A DNA stretch of 31,128 nt from MESE01 sp036675035. GTDB taxonomy: Bacteria; Pseudomonadota; Gammaproteobacteria; Burkholderiales; Burkholderiaceae_D. Numbering within the stretch: the stretch's first letter is position 1; the number at the start of each line of letters is the position of its first letter. Below the pieces are notes generated by a model that was not told the DNA's origin, ran no database searches, and saw nothing but the letters and a program-made list of their open reading frames with translations. The position numbers were made by a program, and so were the translations under genes. The DNA is taken from positions 1 to 31,128 of the forward strand of contig JAKFFO010000204.1 in the NCBI GenBank assembly GCA_036675035.1, in the 5' to 3' direction. Shown here one piece after another: positions 15,577 to 23,415 of this stretch.

Positions 15577-16350
15577 ATGTCTGAAATTCTTGTTGCAACG
15601 AGCGGCGTGATCGCGACAGTCACGCTGTCCAATCCCGCCAAACTGAATGCCATCGATGTCGCGATGTGGCGCAAGCTGGCACAGATTTTTACCGCCCTGT
15701 CGCAAGACACGTCGCTGCGCTGCGTGATCGTGCGCGGTGACGGCGCGAACTTTGCTGCCGGTGCCGACATCGAAGAATTTGCAACCGTACGCAGCACGGT
15801 CGAGCAAGGAATCGACTATCACACCGAATTCATTGCCGATGCACTGGAATCGATTTCAACGTGTATCCATCCAACGGTTGCCGCAATCGATGGCGTATGC
15901 GTAGGCGGCGGCCTTGAAATCGCGTGCGCCTGCGATTTGCGAATTGCGTCGCCCAGGTCCCGATTCGGAATACCGATCAATCGCCTCGGTTTTCCGCTGG
16001 CGCCAGGTGAACTGCAAGGCTTGCTGCAACTCGTCGGAAAGGCGACCGCACTGGAAATCCTGCTCGAAGGGCGCGTCTTCAATGCGAGCGAAGCAAGAGA
16101 AAAGCGCCTGATACACCGGATCGTGGACGATGCTTTCACCGAAGCACTGGTGACCGCAAAGCGCATCGTACAAGGTGCGCCACTGGCAGCCAGAGCCAAC
16201 AAGCAGTTGATACGACGCATGACTCCAGCGCCGGAACCGTTCCCCGAACCGGAATTGCGCACGGCTTTTGCGTTCCTGGAGTCCGAAGATTACCGCGAAG
16301 GCATTCAATCCTTCCTGGAAAAACGAAAACCCGATTTCCGTGGCTGCTAA
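15577..16350 (+). CDS. Crotonase-fold (enoyl-CoA hydratase/isomerase family) protein lacking one catalytic glutamate
   Basis: A 257-residue crotonase-superfamily protein. The oxyanion-hole segments are present: FAAGADI at about 59-65 and GVCVGGG at 106-112. Aligned by eye, without gaps, to mitochondrial enoyl-CoA hydratase, the first catalytic glutamate is kept (E114 in GGLEI), but the second, in the QPE motif, is replaced by isoleucine (I134 in GIPINRLGFP). A classical hydratase is therefore doubtful. Loss of that glutamate also occurs in E. coli methylmalonyl-CoA decarboxylase (YgfG), which reads PVN at this place against PIN here. The gene is eight bases upstream of a malonyl-CoA synthetase, so a (methyl)malonyl-CoA-type decarboxylase is a reasonable hypothesis. 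Product naming beyond the superfamily is not secure. Confidence 0.85.
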   Translation: MSEILVATSGVIATVTLSNPAKLNAIDVAMWRKLAQIFTALSQDTSLRCVIVRGDGANFAAGADIEEFATVRSTVEQGIDYHTEFIADALESISTCIHPTVAAIDGVCVGGGLEIACACDLRIASPRSRFGIPINRLGFPLAPGELQGLLQLVGKATALEILLEGRVFNASEAREKRLIHRIVDDAFTEALVTAKRIVQGAPLAARANKQLIRRMTPAPEPFPEPELRTAFAFLESEDYREGIQSFLEKRKPDFRGC

Positions 16351-16358
16351 ATTCATTC

Positions 16359-17870
16359 ATGATGAACGCCAATTTATACAACCTGTTCGTATCCCGCTTT
16401 CCCAAAGACAGAAGCGCCTGCTGCATCGAAACCCATGATGGACGATTTTATTCCTGGGATGATCTGGAGCGCGCAACCGCAAAAATAGCGAATTCTCTGA
16501 CCAGCCTGAACCTGCCGCCAAACTCGCGTATCGCGGTACAGGTCGAAAAATCGCCGGAAGCGCTGATGCTCTATCTGGCAGCCGTGCGTGCCGGCTTTGT
16601 CTACCTGCCTCTTAACACCGCTTACCGTGCGAGCGAAGTCGAGTATTTCGTCGACAACGCGAAGCCCGCTGTCGTCGTTTGTTCGCCACTGCATTTCGGC
16701 TGGGTGTCGGGCATCGCATTCAAATCGGGCGCATCGCACGTTTTTACGCTGGGCGAAGAGTGCGACGGTACATTGCTGGCCCGCGCCGCCCATCAATCGG
16801 ACAGCTTTGAAACCGTGCCGCGCATGCCTGGCGATCTGGCGGCAATCCTCTATACCTCCGGCACCACCGGGCGCAGCAAGGGGGCAATGCTCACACATGA
16901 AAATCTTGCCTCCAATGCCAAGGTACTTCAGGATTACTGGCATTGGCAGCAAGGCGATGTGTTGCTGCATGCGCTTCCGCTGTTTCACGTGCATGGCTTG
17001 TTCGTCGCATCGCACGGTGCGCTGCTGAACGGCAGCAAGATGATTTTCCTGCCGAAATTCGACAGCGCCGAAGTGATTCGGCATTTGCCGCGCACCACCG
17101 TGTTCATGGGCGTGCCGACCTATTACGTGCGGCTGTTGAGCGATCCGGCATTCAAGCGCGAGGTGTGCGGCAACATGCGCCTTTTCATCTCCGGATCGGC
17201 GCCGCTATTGACCGACACCTTCGAAGAGTTCATTCGCCGCACCGGCCACACGATACTGGAACGGTACGGCATGAGTGAAACGACCATGCTGACGTCGAAC
17301 CCGTATGACGGCGAACGTATCGGAGGAACCGTCGGATTGCCATTGCCGGGAGTGAGCGTGCGCGTAGTGACGCAGGACGGCATGCCATGCGCTCCGGGCG
17401 ACATCGGCAATATCGAAGTCAGGGGACCGAACGTCTTCAGCGGTTACTGGGAAATGCCGGAAAAAACTGCCGAAGAGTTTACGTCCGACGGCTATTTCAA
17501 AACCGGCGATGTCGGCAAGCTCGACAAAACCGGATATCTCGCCATCGTCGGACGGAGCAAGGATCTGATCATCTCCGGCGGCTACAACGTCTATCCGAAG
17601 GAAATCGAATCGGTGATCGACGGGATGGAAGGCGTGGTCGAATCAGCCGTCATCGGCATACCGCATCCGGATTTCGGCGAAGCCGTGGTCGCGGTAGTTG
17701 TCGCAAAACCGAATGCAAATTTGGCGGAAAGCGCGCTGATCGCGGCATTGAAATCAAAAATTGCTAATTTCAAGATACCGAAGCGTATCTTTTTTGTTGC
17801 CGAGCTTCCGAGGAACACCATGGGGAAAGTGCAAAAAAACATGCTGCGCCAGCAGTTCGCGGCAACTTGA
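16359..17870 (+). CDS. matB: Malonyl-CoA synthetase (MatB-type acyl-CoA ligase)
   Basis: A 503-residue AMP-forming ligase closely resembling Rhodopseudomonas palustris MatB from its first residues (MNANLYNLF) onward. MatB makes malonyl-CoA (or methylmalonyl-CoA) from the free diacid, ATP and CoA. The phosphate-binding motif TSGTTGRSKG is at 166-175. The motifs RLFISGSAPLL, ERYGMSE and GRSKDLIISGGYNVYPKEIE (hinge) follow, and the catalytic lysine is K490 in NTMGKVQK. ATGs at 16359 and 16362 are both possible; no strong ribosome site is visible, so translation may depend on coupling with the crotonase gene eight bases upstream. No transporter or MatA-type decarboxylase gene is adjacent. Confidence 0.92.
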   Translation: MMNANLYNLFVSRFPKDRSACCIETHDGRFYSWDDLERATAKIANSLTSLNLPPNSRIAVQVEKSPEALMLYLAAVRAGFVYLPLNTAYRASEVEYFVDNAKPAVVVCSPLHFGWVSGIAFKSGASHVFTLGEECDGTLLARAAHQSDSFETVPRMPGDLAAILYTSGTTGRSKGAMLTHENLASNAKVLQDYWHWQQGDVLLHALPLFHVHGLFVASHGALLNGSKMIFLPKFDSAEVIRHLPRTTVFMGVPTYYVRLLSDPAFKREVCGNMRLFISGSAPLLTDTFEEFIRRTGHTILERYGMSETTMLTSNPYDGERIGGTVGLPLPGVSVRVVTQDGMPCAPGDIGNIEVRGPNVFSGYWEMPEKTAEEFTSDGYFKTGDVGKLDKTGYLAIVGRSKDLIISGGYNVYPKEIESVIDGMEGVVESAVIGIPHPDFGEAVVAVVVAKPNANLAESALIAALKSKIANFKIPKRIFFVAELPRNTMGKVQKNMLRQQFAAT

Positions 17871-17986
17871 AGCGTCGGTACGGAATCAAAGCTGAACTGG
17901 TTTTTAATACTTTCCTTTAAGGTACCGTTCCGGATTAGAAGCACGGCGAAGACGAATTTTTCAGCCATGTACCGCGCAGAGGCTGG

Positions 17987-20329
17987 TCAAGCCGGCAGCA
18001 CGCTGTTTTCATCGCGGAAAGGGATCGGCGCTACCTTTCCATTTTTGTCTTGACCAAGATGAAGCACGGTATGCGGATAAGGTAATTCAATACCAGCTGC
18101 ATCGAAATGTTTTTTGACAAGTTTATTGAACGCACGTTGAACTACCCATTGCATTCCAGGAAGAGTTTTGATCAACACTCTGATGTTATAGCCGCGCTCG
18201 TGTAGCGACGTGACGCCAGGGATGGAAATTTCTTCGAGGACTGAACCAGCTATTTCTTCGTCTTGCATTAATTCTTCGAATGCGCGCTTCAAGTGATGAA
18301 TGGCATCATCAACATCTTCGCGATAGGCGATTGCGTACTCTCCATAGTGATACGAAAAGTCGCGCGTGTGGTTGGAAACCTTATCAACGGACGAGAACGG
18401 AATCATATGAAAACCGCCGTCCAAGGTGCGTATCCCAACAGAACGAATAGTGATCTTTTCGACTACGCCGAATATCCCCGCAACTTCAACTACATCATTT
18501 TGATTCATGCCGTTCTCAAGCTGGATAAAGACGCCCGTAATGACATCCTGTACTAGCTTTTGAGCTCCAAAGCCAATTGCCAACCCGGCAACCCCCGCGC
18601 CTGCTATCAAAGGTGCGATATCAATGCCAATCTGTGAGAGCACCACCAGAATCGTTAAAGTGACAATAACGACCAAGGCTGCATTGCGAAAGAGCGATAG
18701 TAGAGTTTTCTCTCGCTCGCTAGGCTCTCCCCGACCAGGTGCCGGACTAAGACGGTGCTCGATAATACTGGCGACGACCGTCCATATGACCGCTGCAATG
18801 GTCAGCACAATGGCACTATGAACAACCGCAAAAATGACAGCCCGTCCGCTCTCCGACGCAACCCATGTGGCTAGATTAAACGCATTCCAGGCGTCTAAAA
18901 CGACCAGGACAACGACCACCAGAATCAATGAGTTCAACCCCTTCAACGCTGCTGGAATATATGAATTAATGCGCAACTCAAGCATCGGCAAACGCGCGCG
19001 CAACTCCTCCGATAATTCAATTCGACGTCGAAGTATTGCGCTGGCAATGGCTGAGAGCAGCAGCCCAAGGCCGGCGGCGGCCAGCGTTTGCAAAGTAGCT
19101 TTTGCCATGAAAGGTAGCGCCTCGCTCGGAGCGATCTGACTGGCAACCAGCAATACCGTAAAGTAAGCGATTGCCAATGCATGCCAAGTACGCGCCAGCA
19201 TCCGAATCAGGGTGGAGAAAAAAGCGGTCGCAGAGCTTTGTGCCCGGAGTTGCAAGCGTGCGCGTACAGACCGAGCATTTTTCCATATTATTCGTACCGC
19301 ATAGACGTACACGCTTAGCATGATCAATATGCCGATAATGTGCCCGAGGATCGGCGACAGCAGTGATTTGGCAAGCGGTACAACGACGAGGATTCCATAT
19401 CCGATAAAACTGATCAGTCGCTCCAGCCATTTCCCCCAATACGCGGCGATATCATCATTCATTTTGAACAACCGAAGCTGATCGTACCGGGGTGCGAAAA
19501 TGCCCCGTACGATGGCTTTGGCGACTTCGATGGCAACAAAAGCATTGATGAACAGCGATTCAAGCGTACCAATCACGTTCGCTTCGCCTACTGCGAACAA
19601 GCCGGTCATATACCCAACGGCGCCCGCAAGAAGAATAGCAACCGTATCAACCACCATCGCAAGAACGATTGCAATCGATTTTCGGTATAACTCTGAATCT
19701 AAAAAACGGTCATGCTTCTCCAATTCCGGCTGACCCTTGAACTGGCCGCTACCTGCTGTCACCCACGCATTGCTACGGGCGTACAGCGTCGACGCAATTC
19801 TGCGAAAAATAAAGAAAGCAGCCAATGTAACCGCAACGACAATGGCGAAATTCAGCAGCAAGAATTCTATCCTTATTCTTTCCACGCCTTCCACGGTTCC
19901 GTCGCGGCTAAGTGCACGAAAGGCGGCGGCAGCCTGCGACAAATCGCGGCTTACGCTCGTAATAAGCCGCTCGATGCTGTCGGCGATACTTCTCGAAAAC
20001 AGCACGTTTCCCTCTGCTTCCGGCGTTGGCACGGCAACTTTGGCTATTTCTTCATTAGGTTTTAGCGTTGGCTCGGCCTGCGCGGGCGGAGCTAACGAAC
20101 GTAACTCTGCAATAATTCGAGCACGTGTTTCACCATTTTCGAGTAGATCAGCCAGTGCGGCATAGGAAGTAACTGTGCCCTCCCCTTTTTCGGTCGACTG
20201 GGCACGAGCACTCGCCGTGAGGAGAATGGCCGAAGAGAACAGCGCAATATAAAGCAGCAGGCGGTAGAAGCTGGCAAAGCACTCTGTTCGCTGGTTTAAC
20301 TGGATATTTGACTTTTTTGTTAATGGCAC
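17987..20329 (-). CDS. Large MscS-family mechanosensitive channel (YbiO-like)
   Basis: A 780-residue membrane protein. Residues about 20-43 are a signal peptide (FYRLLLYIALFSSAILLTASARAQ). A periplasmic region follows, then many membrane helices from about residue 150, and the MscS core begins at about 574 with the pore helix (GVAGLAIGFGAQKLVQDVITG) and the cytoplasmic beta/alpha domains to the C-terminus. Layout and C-terminal sequence resemble E. coli YbiO, a channel that opens on osmotic downshock. I chose the GTG at 20329: it has an AGAGGAA site at 20337-20343 with 7-base spacing and gives a proper signal peptide. The open frame extends to an ATG at 20485, but those 52 residues look non-coding. 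It converges on matB; no clear terminator is seen between them. Confidence 0.9.
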   Translation of the reverse strand: MPLTKKSNIQLNQRTECFASFYRLLLYIALFSSAILLTASARAQSTEKGEGTVTSYAALADLLENGETRARIIAELRSLAPPAQAEPTLKPNEEIAKVAVPTPEAEGNVLFSRSIADSIERLITSVSRDLSQAAAAFRALSRDGTVEGVERIRIEFLLLNFAIVVAVTLAAFFIFRRIASTLYARSNAWVTAGSGQFKGQPELEKHDRFLDSELYRKSIAIVLAMVVDTVAILLAGAVGYMTGLFAVGEANVIGTLESLFINAFVAIEVAKAIVRGIFAPRYDQLRLFKMNDDIAAYWGKWLERLISFIGYGILVVVPLAKSLLSPILGHIIGILIMLSVYVYAVRIIWKNARSVRARLQLRAQSSATAFFSTLIRMLARTWHALAIAYFTVLLVASQIAPSEALPFMAKATLQTLAAAGLGLLLSAIASAILRRRIELSEELRARLPMLELRINSYIPAALKGLNSLILVVVVLVVLDAWNAFNLATWVASESGRAVIFAVVHSAIVLTIAAVIWTVVASIIEHRLSPAPGRGEPSEREKTLLSLFRNAALVVIVTLTILVVLSQIGIDIAPLIAGAGVAGLAIGFGAQKLVQDVITGVFIQLENGMNQNDVVEVAGIFGVVEKITIRSVGIRTLDGGFHMIPFSSVDKVSNHTRDFSYHYGEYAIAYREDVDDAIHHLKRAFEELMQDEEIAGSVLEEISIPGVTSLHERGYNIRVLIKTLPGMQWVVQRAFNKLVKKHFDAAGIELPYPHTVLHLGQDKNGKVAPIPFRDENSVLPA

Positions 20330-20784
20330 TTTTTCGTTCCTCTTGAAGCTCGCGTAAATATCGACGCATCCAGATGTTCCATGCGGCCACCTTGATTCTT
20401 TGACTACGCTGATCTGCCTTCTAGCAAACCCTCGGGCAAGATCACCCGGAAAAATTCGGTGGCAAGAATATGATGGCCAAACCAAACCGGCAAAGTTTTA
20501 TCGAGCCTGGATTTACTGCGTGGAGGCAGTCAAAGCTTTTGTCGAGAACAATATCTCGCAATCGGCCGAACCGGCTTCAGACACGTAGCAGGCACTTGAA
20601 AAATTCTTGGCCCCGGTCGAGAGTCAAGATAGAAGTTGGGCGGCGGTTAGAGCGGACGGCCTGGTTGTGCACGTGAGGCCGGTGATGAATACAATATGCC
20701 ATGGCGTCTGGGGCCGCAGTGTTCCGCCGGCCACTAACGTGAATTCAGTTCATTGGAACAACGCATAGTCCTCCATGCTTTTTT

Positions 20785-20800
20785 TTGAATTGTAATTCAA
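20785..20800. repeat. Palindrome in gene-poor stretch
   Basis: TTGAATT-GT-AATTCAA is a perfect seven-base dyad with a two-base centre, preceded by a run of T. It has the shape of a dimeric regulator site, but no nearby gene start makes a target obvious. Confidence 0.35.
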
Positions 20801-20860
20801 TTCGCCTATTGCTGTCGTGATGGCGATTATCACTATTTGAGGAACGACCTCCTAGCCATC

Positions 20861-20911
20861 ACACGCAACATCAGTGCTTGATTTAGAGCCAATTTCGCTG
20901 GTGTTGCGCGT
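20861..20911. repeat. Imperfect 14-bp inverted repeat in gene-poor stretch
   Basis: The arms 20861-20874 and 20898-20911 match at 12 of 14 positions around a 23-base loop, with the central CGCAACA/TGTTGCG fully paired. It could be an RNA hairpin or a trace of a mobile element; no transposase is nearby. Confidence 0.4.
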
Positions 20912-21086
20912 CAGGCGTTGATGCCTGCGGAATGCAGCGCGATGAGGCAAGTACCTTCAAGCTATTCCAGGCGGATCAAGCAAACTCGATGGATTGCAAC
21001 ACGCCACGAAAAACCGACGCGTAACTACCAGTCTTCTCTTAACCTCGTTTGTGCTTATATCCGGATCGCTTAACTGTTAACAGATT

Positions 21087-21893
21087 CTAGTATTGCCATG
21101 CTTTATAAAGCATGTATGCCGCCAGCGCATACAGCATAATCGAGAACACCTTTTTCAGCGATTGCACCGGCAGCTTGTGCGCGGTGCGCGCACCCAATGG
21201 CGCCGTCGTTACGCTTGCGGCGGAAATCACCAACAGCGCGGGCAGATAGATGAATCCAAGTGAGCCGGTTGGCAACCCCGGCGTATCCATCCCGTAGTAA
21301 ATATTGGATAAGGTACCGGCCAAGGCAATCGGAAAACCGAGCGCCGCGCTGGTGGCGACTGCATTGTGAATCTTCACATTGCACCACGTCATGAAAGGTA
21401 CCGAAACAAAGCCGCCGCCGGCACCGACCAGGCCTGAAAGAACACCGATGATACCGCCCGCACCGAGCATGCCCGGCACTTTCGGCAGGTCTCGGGAGGC
21501 TGCAGGTTTTTTATTGAGCAGCATCTGCGTCGCCGAAAATGCCACGAACACGGCAAAAAACAATGCCAATCCGGATGAACTCAGCTGCTTGCCGATCCAT
21601 GGACCGATCCACGATCCGATCAGGATGCCGGGAGCGAGTAATTTCACGATACGCCACGATACCGCACCGCGCTTGTGATGCGCTCGCACCGATGAAATCG
21701 ATGTAAACATGATGGTAGCCAGCGACGTTGCGATCGCCATGTGAATGATCAGCTCTTCGGGAAACTCTTTTGCGACCAGCAAAAGCGTGATGAAGGGCAC
21801 CAGCAACATGCCGCCGCCTATGCCCAGCAGCCCGGCAGCGAAACCGGTCGCGGCGCCCAGAACCAAAAAGGCGATGATCAAGCTGATGTCCAT
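21087..21893 (-). CDS. TauE/SafE family sulfite/organic-anion exporter
   Basis: A 268-residue inner-membrane permease with about eight membrane segments in two homologous halves. Each half carries the family's glycine motif: GLLGIGGGMLLVPF at about 21-34 and GLVGAGGGFVSVPF in the second half. Such proteins move sulfite, sulfoacetate, taurine-derived or similar anions; no sulfur-metabolism gene is nearby, so the substrate cannot be named. A GGAG site precedes the ATG by about seven bases. It follows the EVE-domain gene by 34 bases on the same strand and may share its transcript. Confidence 0.9.
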   Translation of the reverse strand: MDISLIIAFLVLGAATGFAAGLLGIGGGMLLVPFITLLLVAKEFPEELIIHMAIATSLATIMFTSISSVRAHHKRGAVSWRIVKLLAPGILIGSWIGPWIGKQLSSSGLALFFAVFVAFSATQMLLNKKPAASRDLPKVPGMLGAGGIIGVLSGLVGAGGGFVSVPFMTWCNVKIHNAVATSAALGFPIALAGTLSNIYYGMDTPGLPTGSLGFIYLPALLVISAASVTTAPLGARTAHKLPVQSLKKVFSIMLYALAAYMLYKAWQY

Positions 21894-21927
21894 CCGGCGG
21901 CTCCGAAATCTATTTATGAATCTGAAT

Positions 21928-22389
21928 CTATTTAATTAACCGCTGCGTAATATAGCGCCATTCGTCGGGTGTCACAGGCGTGATGGAAAGGCGATTGCCG
22001 CGCTTGAGTATCTGCATATCGGACAGTGCCGGTTCTGCGCGCAGCGTAGCAAGGTTGATTAGCGGTGTTTTTCTGATTGCGCGCACATCGACCAGCATCC
22101 AGCGCGGATTTTCACGAGTGGCTTTTGCATCGAAGTATTTGCCACTCGAATCGAACTGCGTGTCGTCGGGGTAAGCGGTGCTCGCGACTTCGGCCAAGCC
22201 GGCGATGCCGGGTTCGGCACAGCTCGAATGATAGAACAGCACGCCGTCGCCAACCTTCATTGCATCCCGCATGAAATTACGCGCCTGATAGTTGCGCACG
22301 CCGGCCCAGGGCACTGTCCGTTTCGGCGCTGCCAGCGCATCGTCGATACTGACCTCGTCGGGTTCGGATTTCATCAGCCAATACTGCAT
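21928..22389 (-). CDS. EVE domain (PUA-like) protein
   Basis: A 153-residue single-domain protein. The start MQYWLMKSEPDEVSIDDALA and the WAGVRNYQARNFMRDAMKVGD segment are diagnostic of the EVE fold, followed by VLFYHSSCAEPGIAGLAEV. EVE domains are PUA-like and thought to bind modified bases in RNA or DNA; the bacterial stand-alone form has no settled role. It lies downstream of the 6S RNA gene and its terminator. The 5' leader has two tandem 14-base units, each carrying a ribosome-site-like GAGTAGG. Confidence 0.92.
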   Translation of the reverse strand: MQYWLMKSEPDEVSIDDALAAPKRTVPWAGVRNYQARNFMRDAMKVGDGVLFYHSSCAEPGIAGLAEVASTAYPDDTQFDSSGKYFDAKATRENPRWMLVDVRAIRKTPLINLATLRAEPALSDMQILKRGNRLSITPVTPDEWRYITQRLIK

Positions 22390-22394
22390 CGCTC

Positions 22395-22422
22395 GTGCCT
22401 ACTCAAAAGTGCCTACTCAAAA
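22395..22422 (-). repeat. Tandem 14-bp duplication in the EVE gene leader
   Basis: Two exact 14-base copies (22395-22408 and 22409-22422) lie back to back just before the EVE start codon. On the coding strand each holds GAGTAGG, so the duplication doubles the ribosome-site-like sequence. Possibly a recent slippage event. Confidence 0.8.
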
Positions 22423-22430
22423 AACGCCCA

Positions 22431-22461
22431 TAAAAAAGCGGCTGCATAAATGCAGCCGCTT
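22431..22461 (-). terminator. Terminator downstream of 6S RNA
   Basis: On the minus strand a perfect eleven-base-pair stem (22461-22451 with 22446-22436) with a four-base loop is followed by a T-run (22437-22432). It ends transcription just past the 6S RNA and before the EVE gene. Confidence 0.9.
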
Positions 22462-22469
22462 GTGAATCA

Positions 22470-22643
22470 AGCCCCGCCTGTGCCGCTTTGCCGGCATCCC
22501 GAACCAAGACGGTTCAAGGTGGTCACAGTCAGTTCAATTTCGGGTTCGTCGGACTAGCGACGCTCACGCCCATCGAACGTAATTCCGCAACCGATGCGCA
22601 TAAATGGTTCAAGGAATATATGGCAATCGCGAACACGGCAGGA
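22470..22643 (-). ncRNA. ssrS: 6S RNA
   Basis: About 174 bases, minus strand, between zapA and the EVE gene; the position beside zapA is that of 6S RNA in many proteobacteria. 6S RNA mimics an open promoter and traps sigma-70 RNA polymerase in stationary phase. Sequence landmarks shared with E. coli 6S RNA are CACCUUGAACC followed by GGUUC in the 3' half, and GGUUG...GUGAGCGUC...GGUCCG-like blocks in the middle (here UAGUCCGACGA). The ends pair: UGCCG near the 5' end with CGGCA near the 3' end, extended by CCUCC with a G-rich 3' segment, forming the closing stem. Ends are estimated to within a few bases from the promoter and stem. Confidence 0.9.
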
Positions 22644-22649
22644 GGTTTT

Positions 22650-22677
22650 AGTCTACCCTAATCGGACTGCATGTCAA
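22650..22677 (-). promoter_or_regulatory. 6S RNA promoter
   Basis: A perfect -35 TTGACA (22677-22672), 16-base spacer and TAGACT (22655-22650) on the minus strand, inside the gap after zapA. The predicted start near 22643 agrees with the 5' end of the folded 6S RNA. Confidence 0.75.
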
Positions 22678-22692
22678 ACAGTTTGGCGTGAA

Positions 22693-23004
22693 TTAAAACA
22701 GATTTTCCTGCGGTGTCAGTGCAACATCAAGAACAGCATGCATGGCGGTAATTTTTTGATGCACTTCCGCTATCGTCATGTCTGAAAATGGACCGTCGGT
22801 AGATTTCGTTGCCAGCAATTCGGCAGCGATTCCAAGTGCGGCCATCACTGCAATCCGGTCGTTGCCCATGATTTTTCCGGCATCGCGAATTGCGCACATT
22901 TTTTCATCGAGATAGCTCACTGCCTGGCGCAACGCATCTTCCTCGCCTTCCTTGCAAGCCAGCTTGTACGCTTGCCCCATGATTCTCACGTTAAGCTGAA
23001 TCAT
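22693..23004 (-). CDS. zapA: Cell division protein ZapA
   Basis: A 103-residue protein of ZapA length. ZapA binds and bundles FtsZ filaments at midcell. It has the N-terminal VRIMGQAYKLACKEGEEDALRQAVSYLDEKM segment and the NDRIAVMAALGIAAELL helix typical of the family, followed by a coiled C-terminal helix. The ATG has a full AGGAGG site at 23009-23014 and overlaps the stop of the upstream small gene by four bases. The 6S RNA gene follows downstream, a conserved neighbourhood. Confidence 0.93.
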   Translation of the reverse strand: MIQLNVRIMGQAYKLACKEGEEDALRQAVSYLDEKMCAIRDAGKIMGNDRIAVMAALGIAAELLATKSTDGPFSDMTIAEVHQKITAMHAVLDVALTPQENLF

Positions 23005-23216
23005 GCGGCCTCCTGATCTTTCTCAGGCACCGGCATCTTTTCAAGGAGTGCCGATATACGTCTGGACGCCTCCTGCATACGTTTGGACAAATCTGCATTC
23101 TCGGTAGCCATGGCTGCGGCACTCAAACGCAGCTCGGCATTTTCGCGTCGCAGCGATTGCGCAAGCTCGGCCAGCTGAGCGATTTTTTCGGAAAGAGAGT
23201 GAAATTCAGAAACCAT
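23001..23216 (-). CDS. Small coiled-coil protein, ZapB-like
   Basis: A 71-residue protein, almost entirely coiled coil (EKIAQLAELAQSLRRENAELRL and following), ending EKDQEAA. It overlaps zapA by four bases. Short coiled-coil proteins encoded directly before zapA in betaproteobacteria are thought to be ZapB-like partners in the division ring; that is by position and shape, not sequence identity. I chose the ATG at 23216 over an upstream TTG at 23255, because the latter would place the start inside the predicted promoter. No ribosome site precedes this ATG and the predicted transcript start is the ATG itself. Confidence 0.82.
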   Translation of the reverse strand: MVSEFHSLSEKIAQLAELAQSLRRENAELRLSAAAMATENADLSKRMQEASRRISALLEKMPVPEKDQEAA

Positions 23217-23222
23217 GCCGCC

Positions 23223-23252
23223 ACTATAGTGGTGCAAACGAATTTCCGTCAA
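23223..23252 (-). promoter_or_regulatory. Predicted promoter of the zapB-like/zapA operon, leaderless
   Basis: On the minus strand TTGACG (23252-23247), an 18-base spacer and TATAGT (23228-23223) match sigma-70 at 5/6 and 5/6 positions. Position +1 falls on 23216, the A of the start codon. The -10 lies inside a perfect ten-base palindrome CACTATAGTG, which could be a regulator site. Confidence 0.5.
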
Positions 23253-23415
23253 CAAATTCAGAGACTTGCCGATGCCTTTTGAAGACAGCTCTCAGGTTTA
23301 TCGAACAATCGATCGCAGGAAGCCGAAAAACCCGATCACCCGGAGTTGCTCAATTGTTATTTTTAATATTTCGGAGTCACATTGGCGGCACGTTTCCCAT
23401 TATTGGTATGCTTTG

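Larger units (their letters stand above)
20330..21086. other. Gene-poor stretch upstream of the MscS-like gene
   Basis: This 757-base stretch has no open frame I can assign. On the plus strand a frame from 20400 is broken by TAG at 20586-20588 and then stays open for 59 more codons to 20768; the second part (beginning QALEKFLAPVESQDR) reads somewhat protein-like, so it might be a decayed gene. A second short open stretch occurs at about 20900-21030. Two inverted repeats are listed separately. The MscS promoter and the end of the TauE transcript should also lie here. No tRNA, insertion sequence or attachment site was recognised. Confidence 0.4.

Noticed and set aside
14721..15797. 358-codon minus-strand open frame across lgt and the crotonase gene
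   Set aside because: Overlaps two well-supported genes and shows no domain or ribosome site.
17871..17986. Terminator between the converging matB and MscS-like genes
   Set aside because: No stem of useful length followed by a T-run on either strand; short partial matches only.
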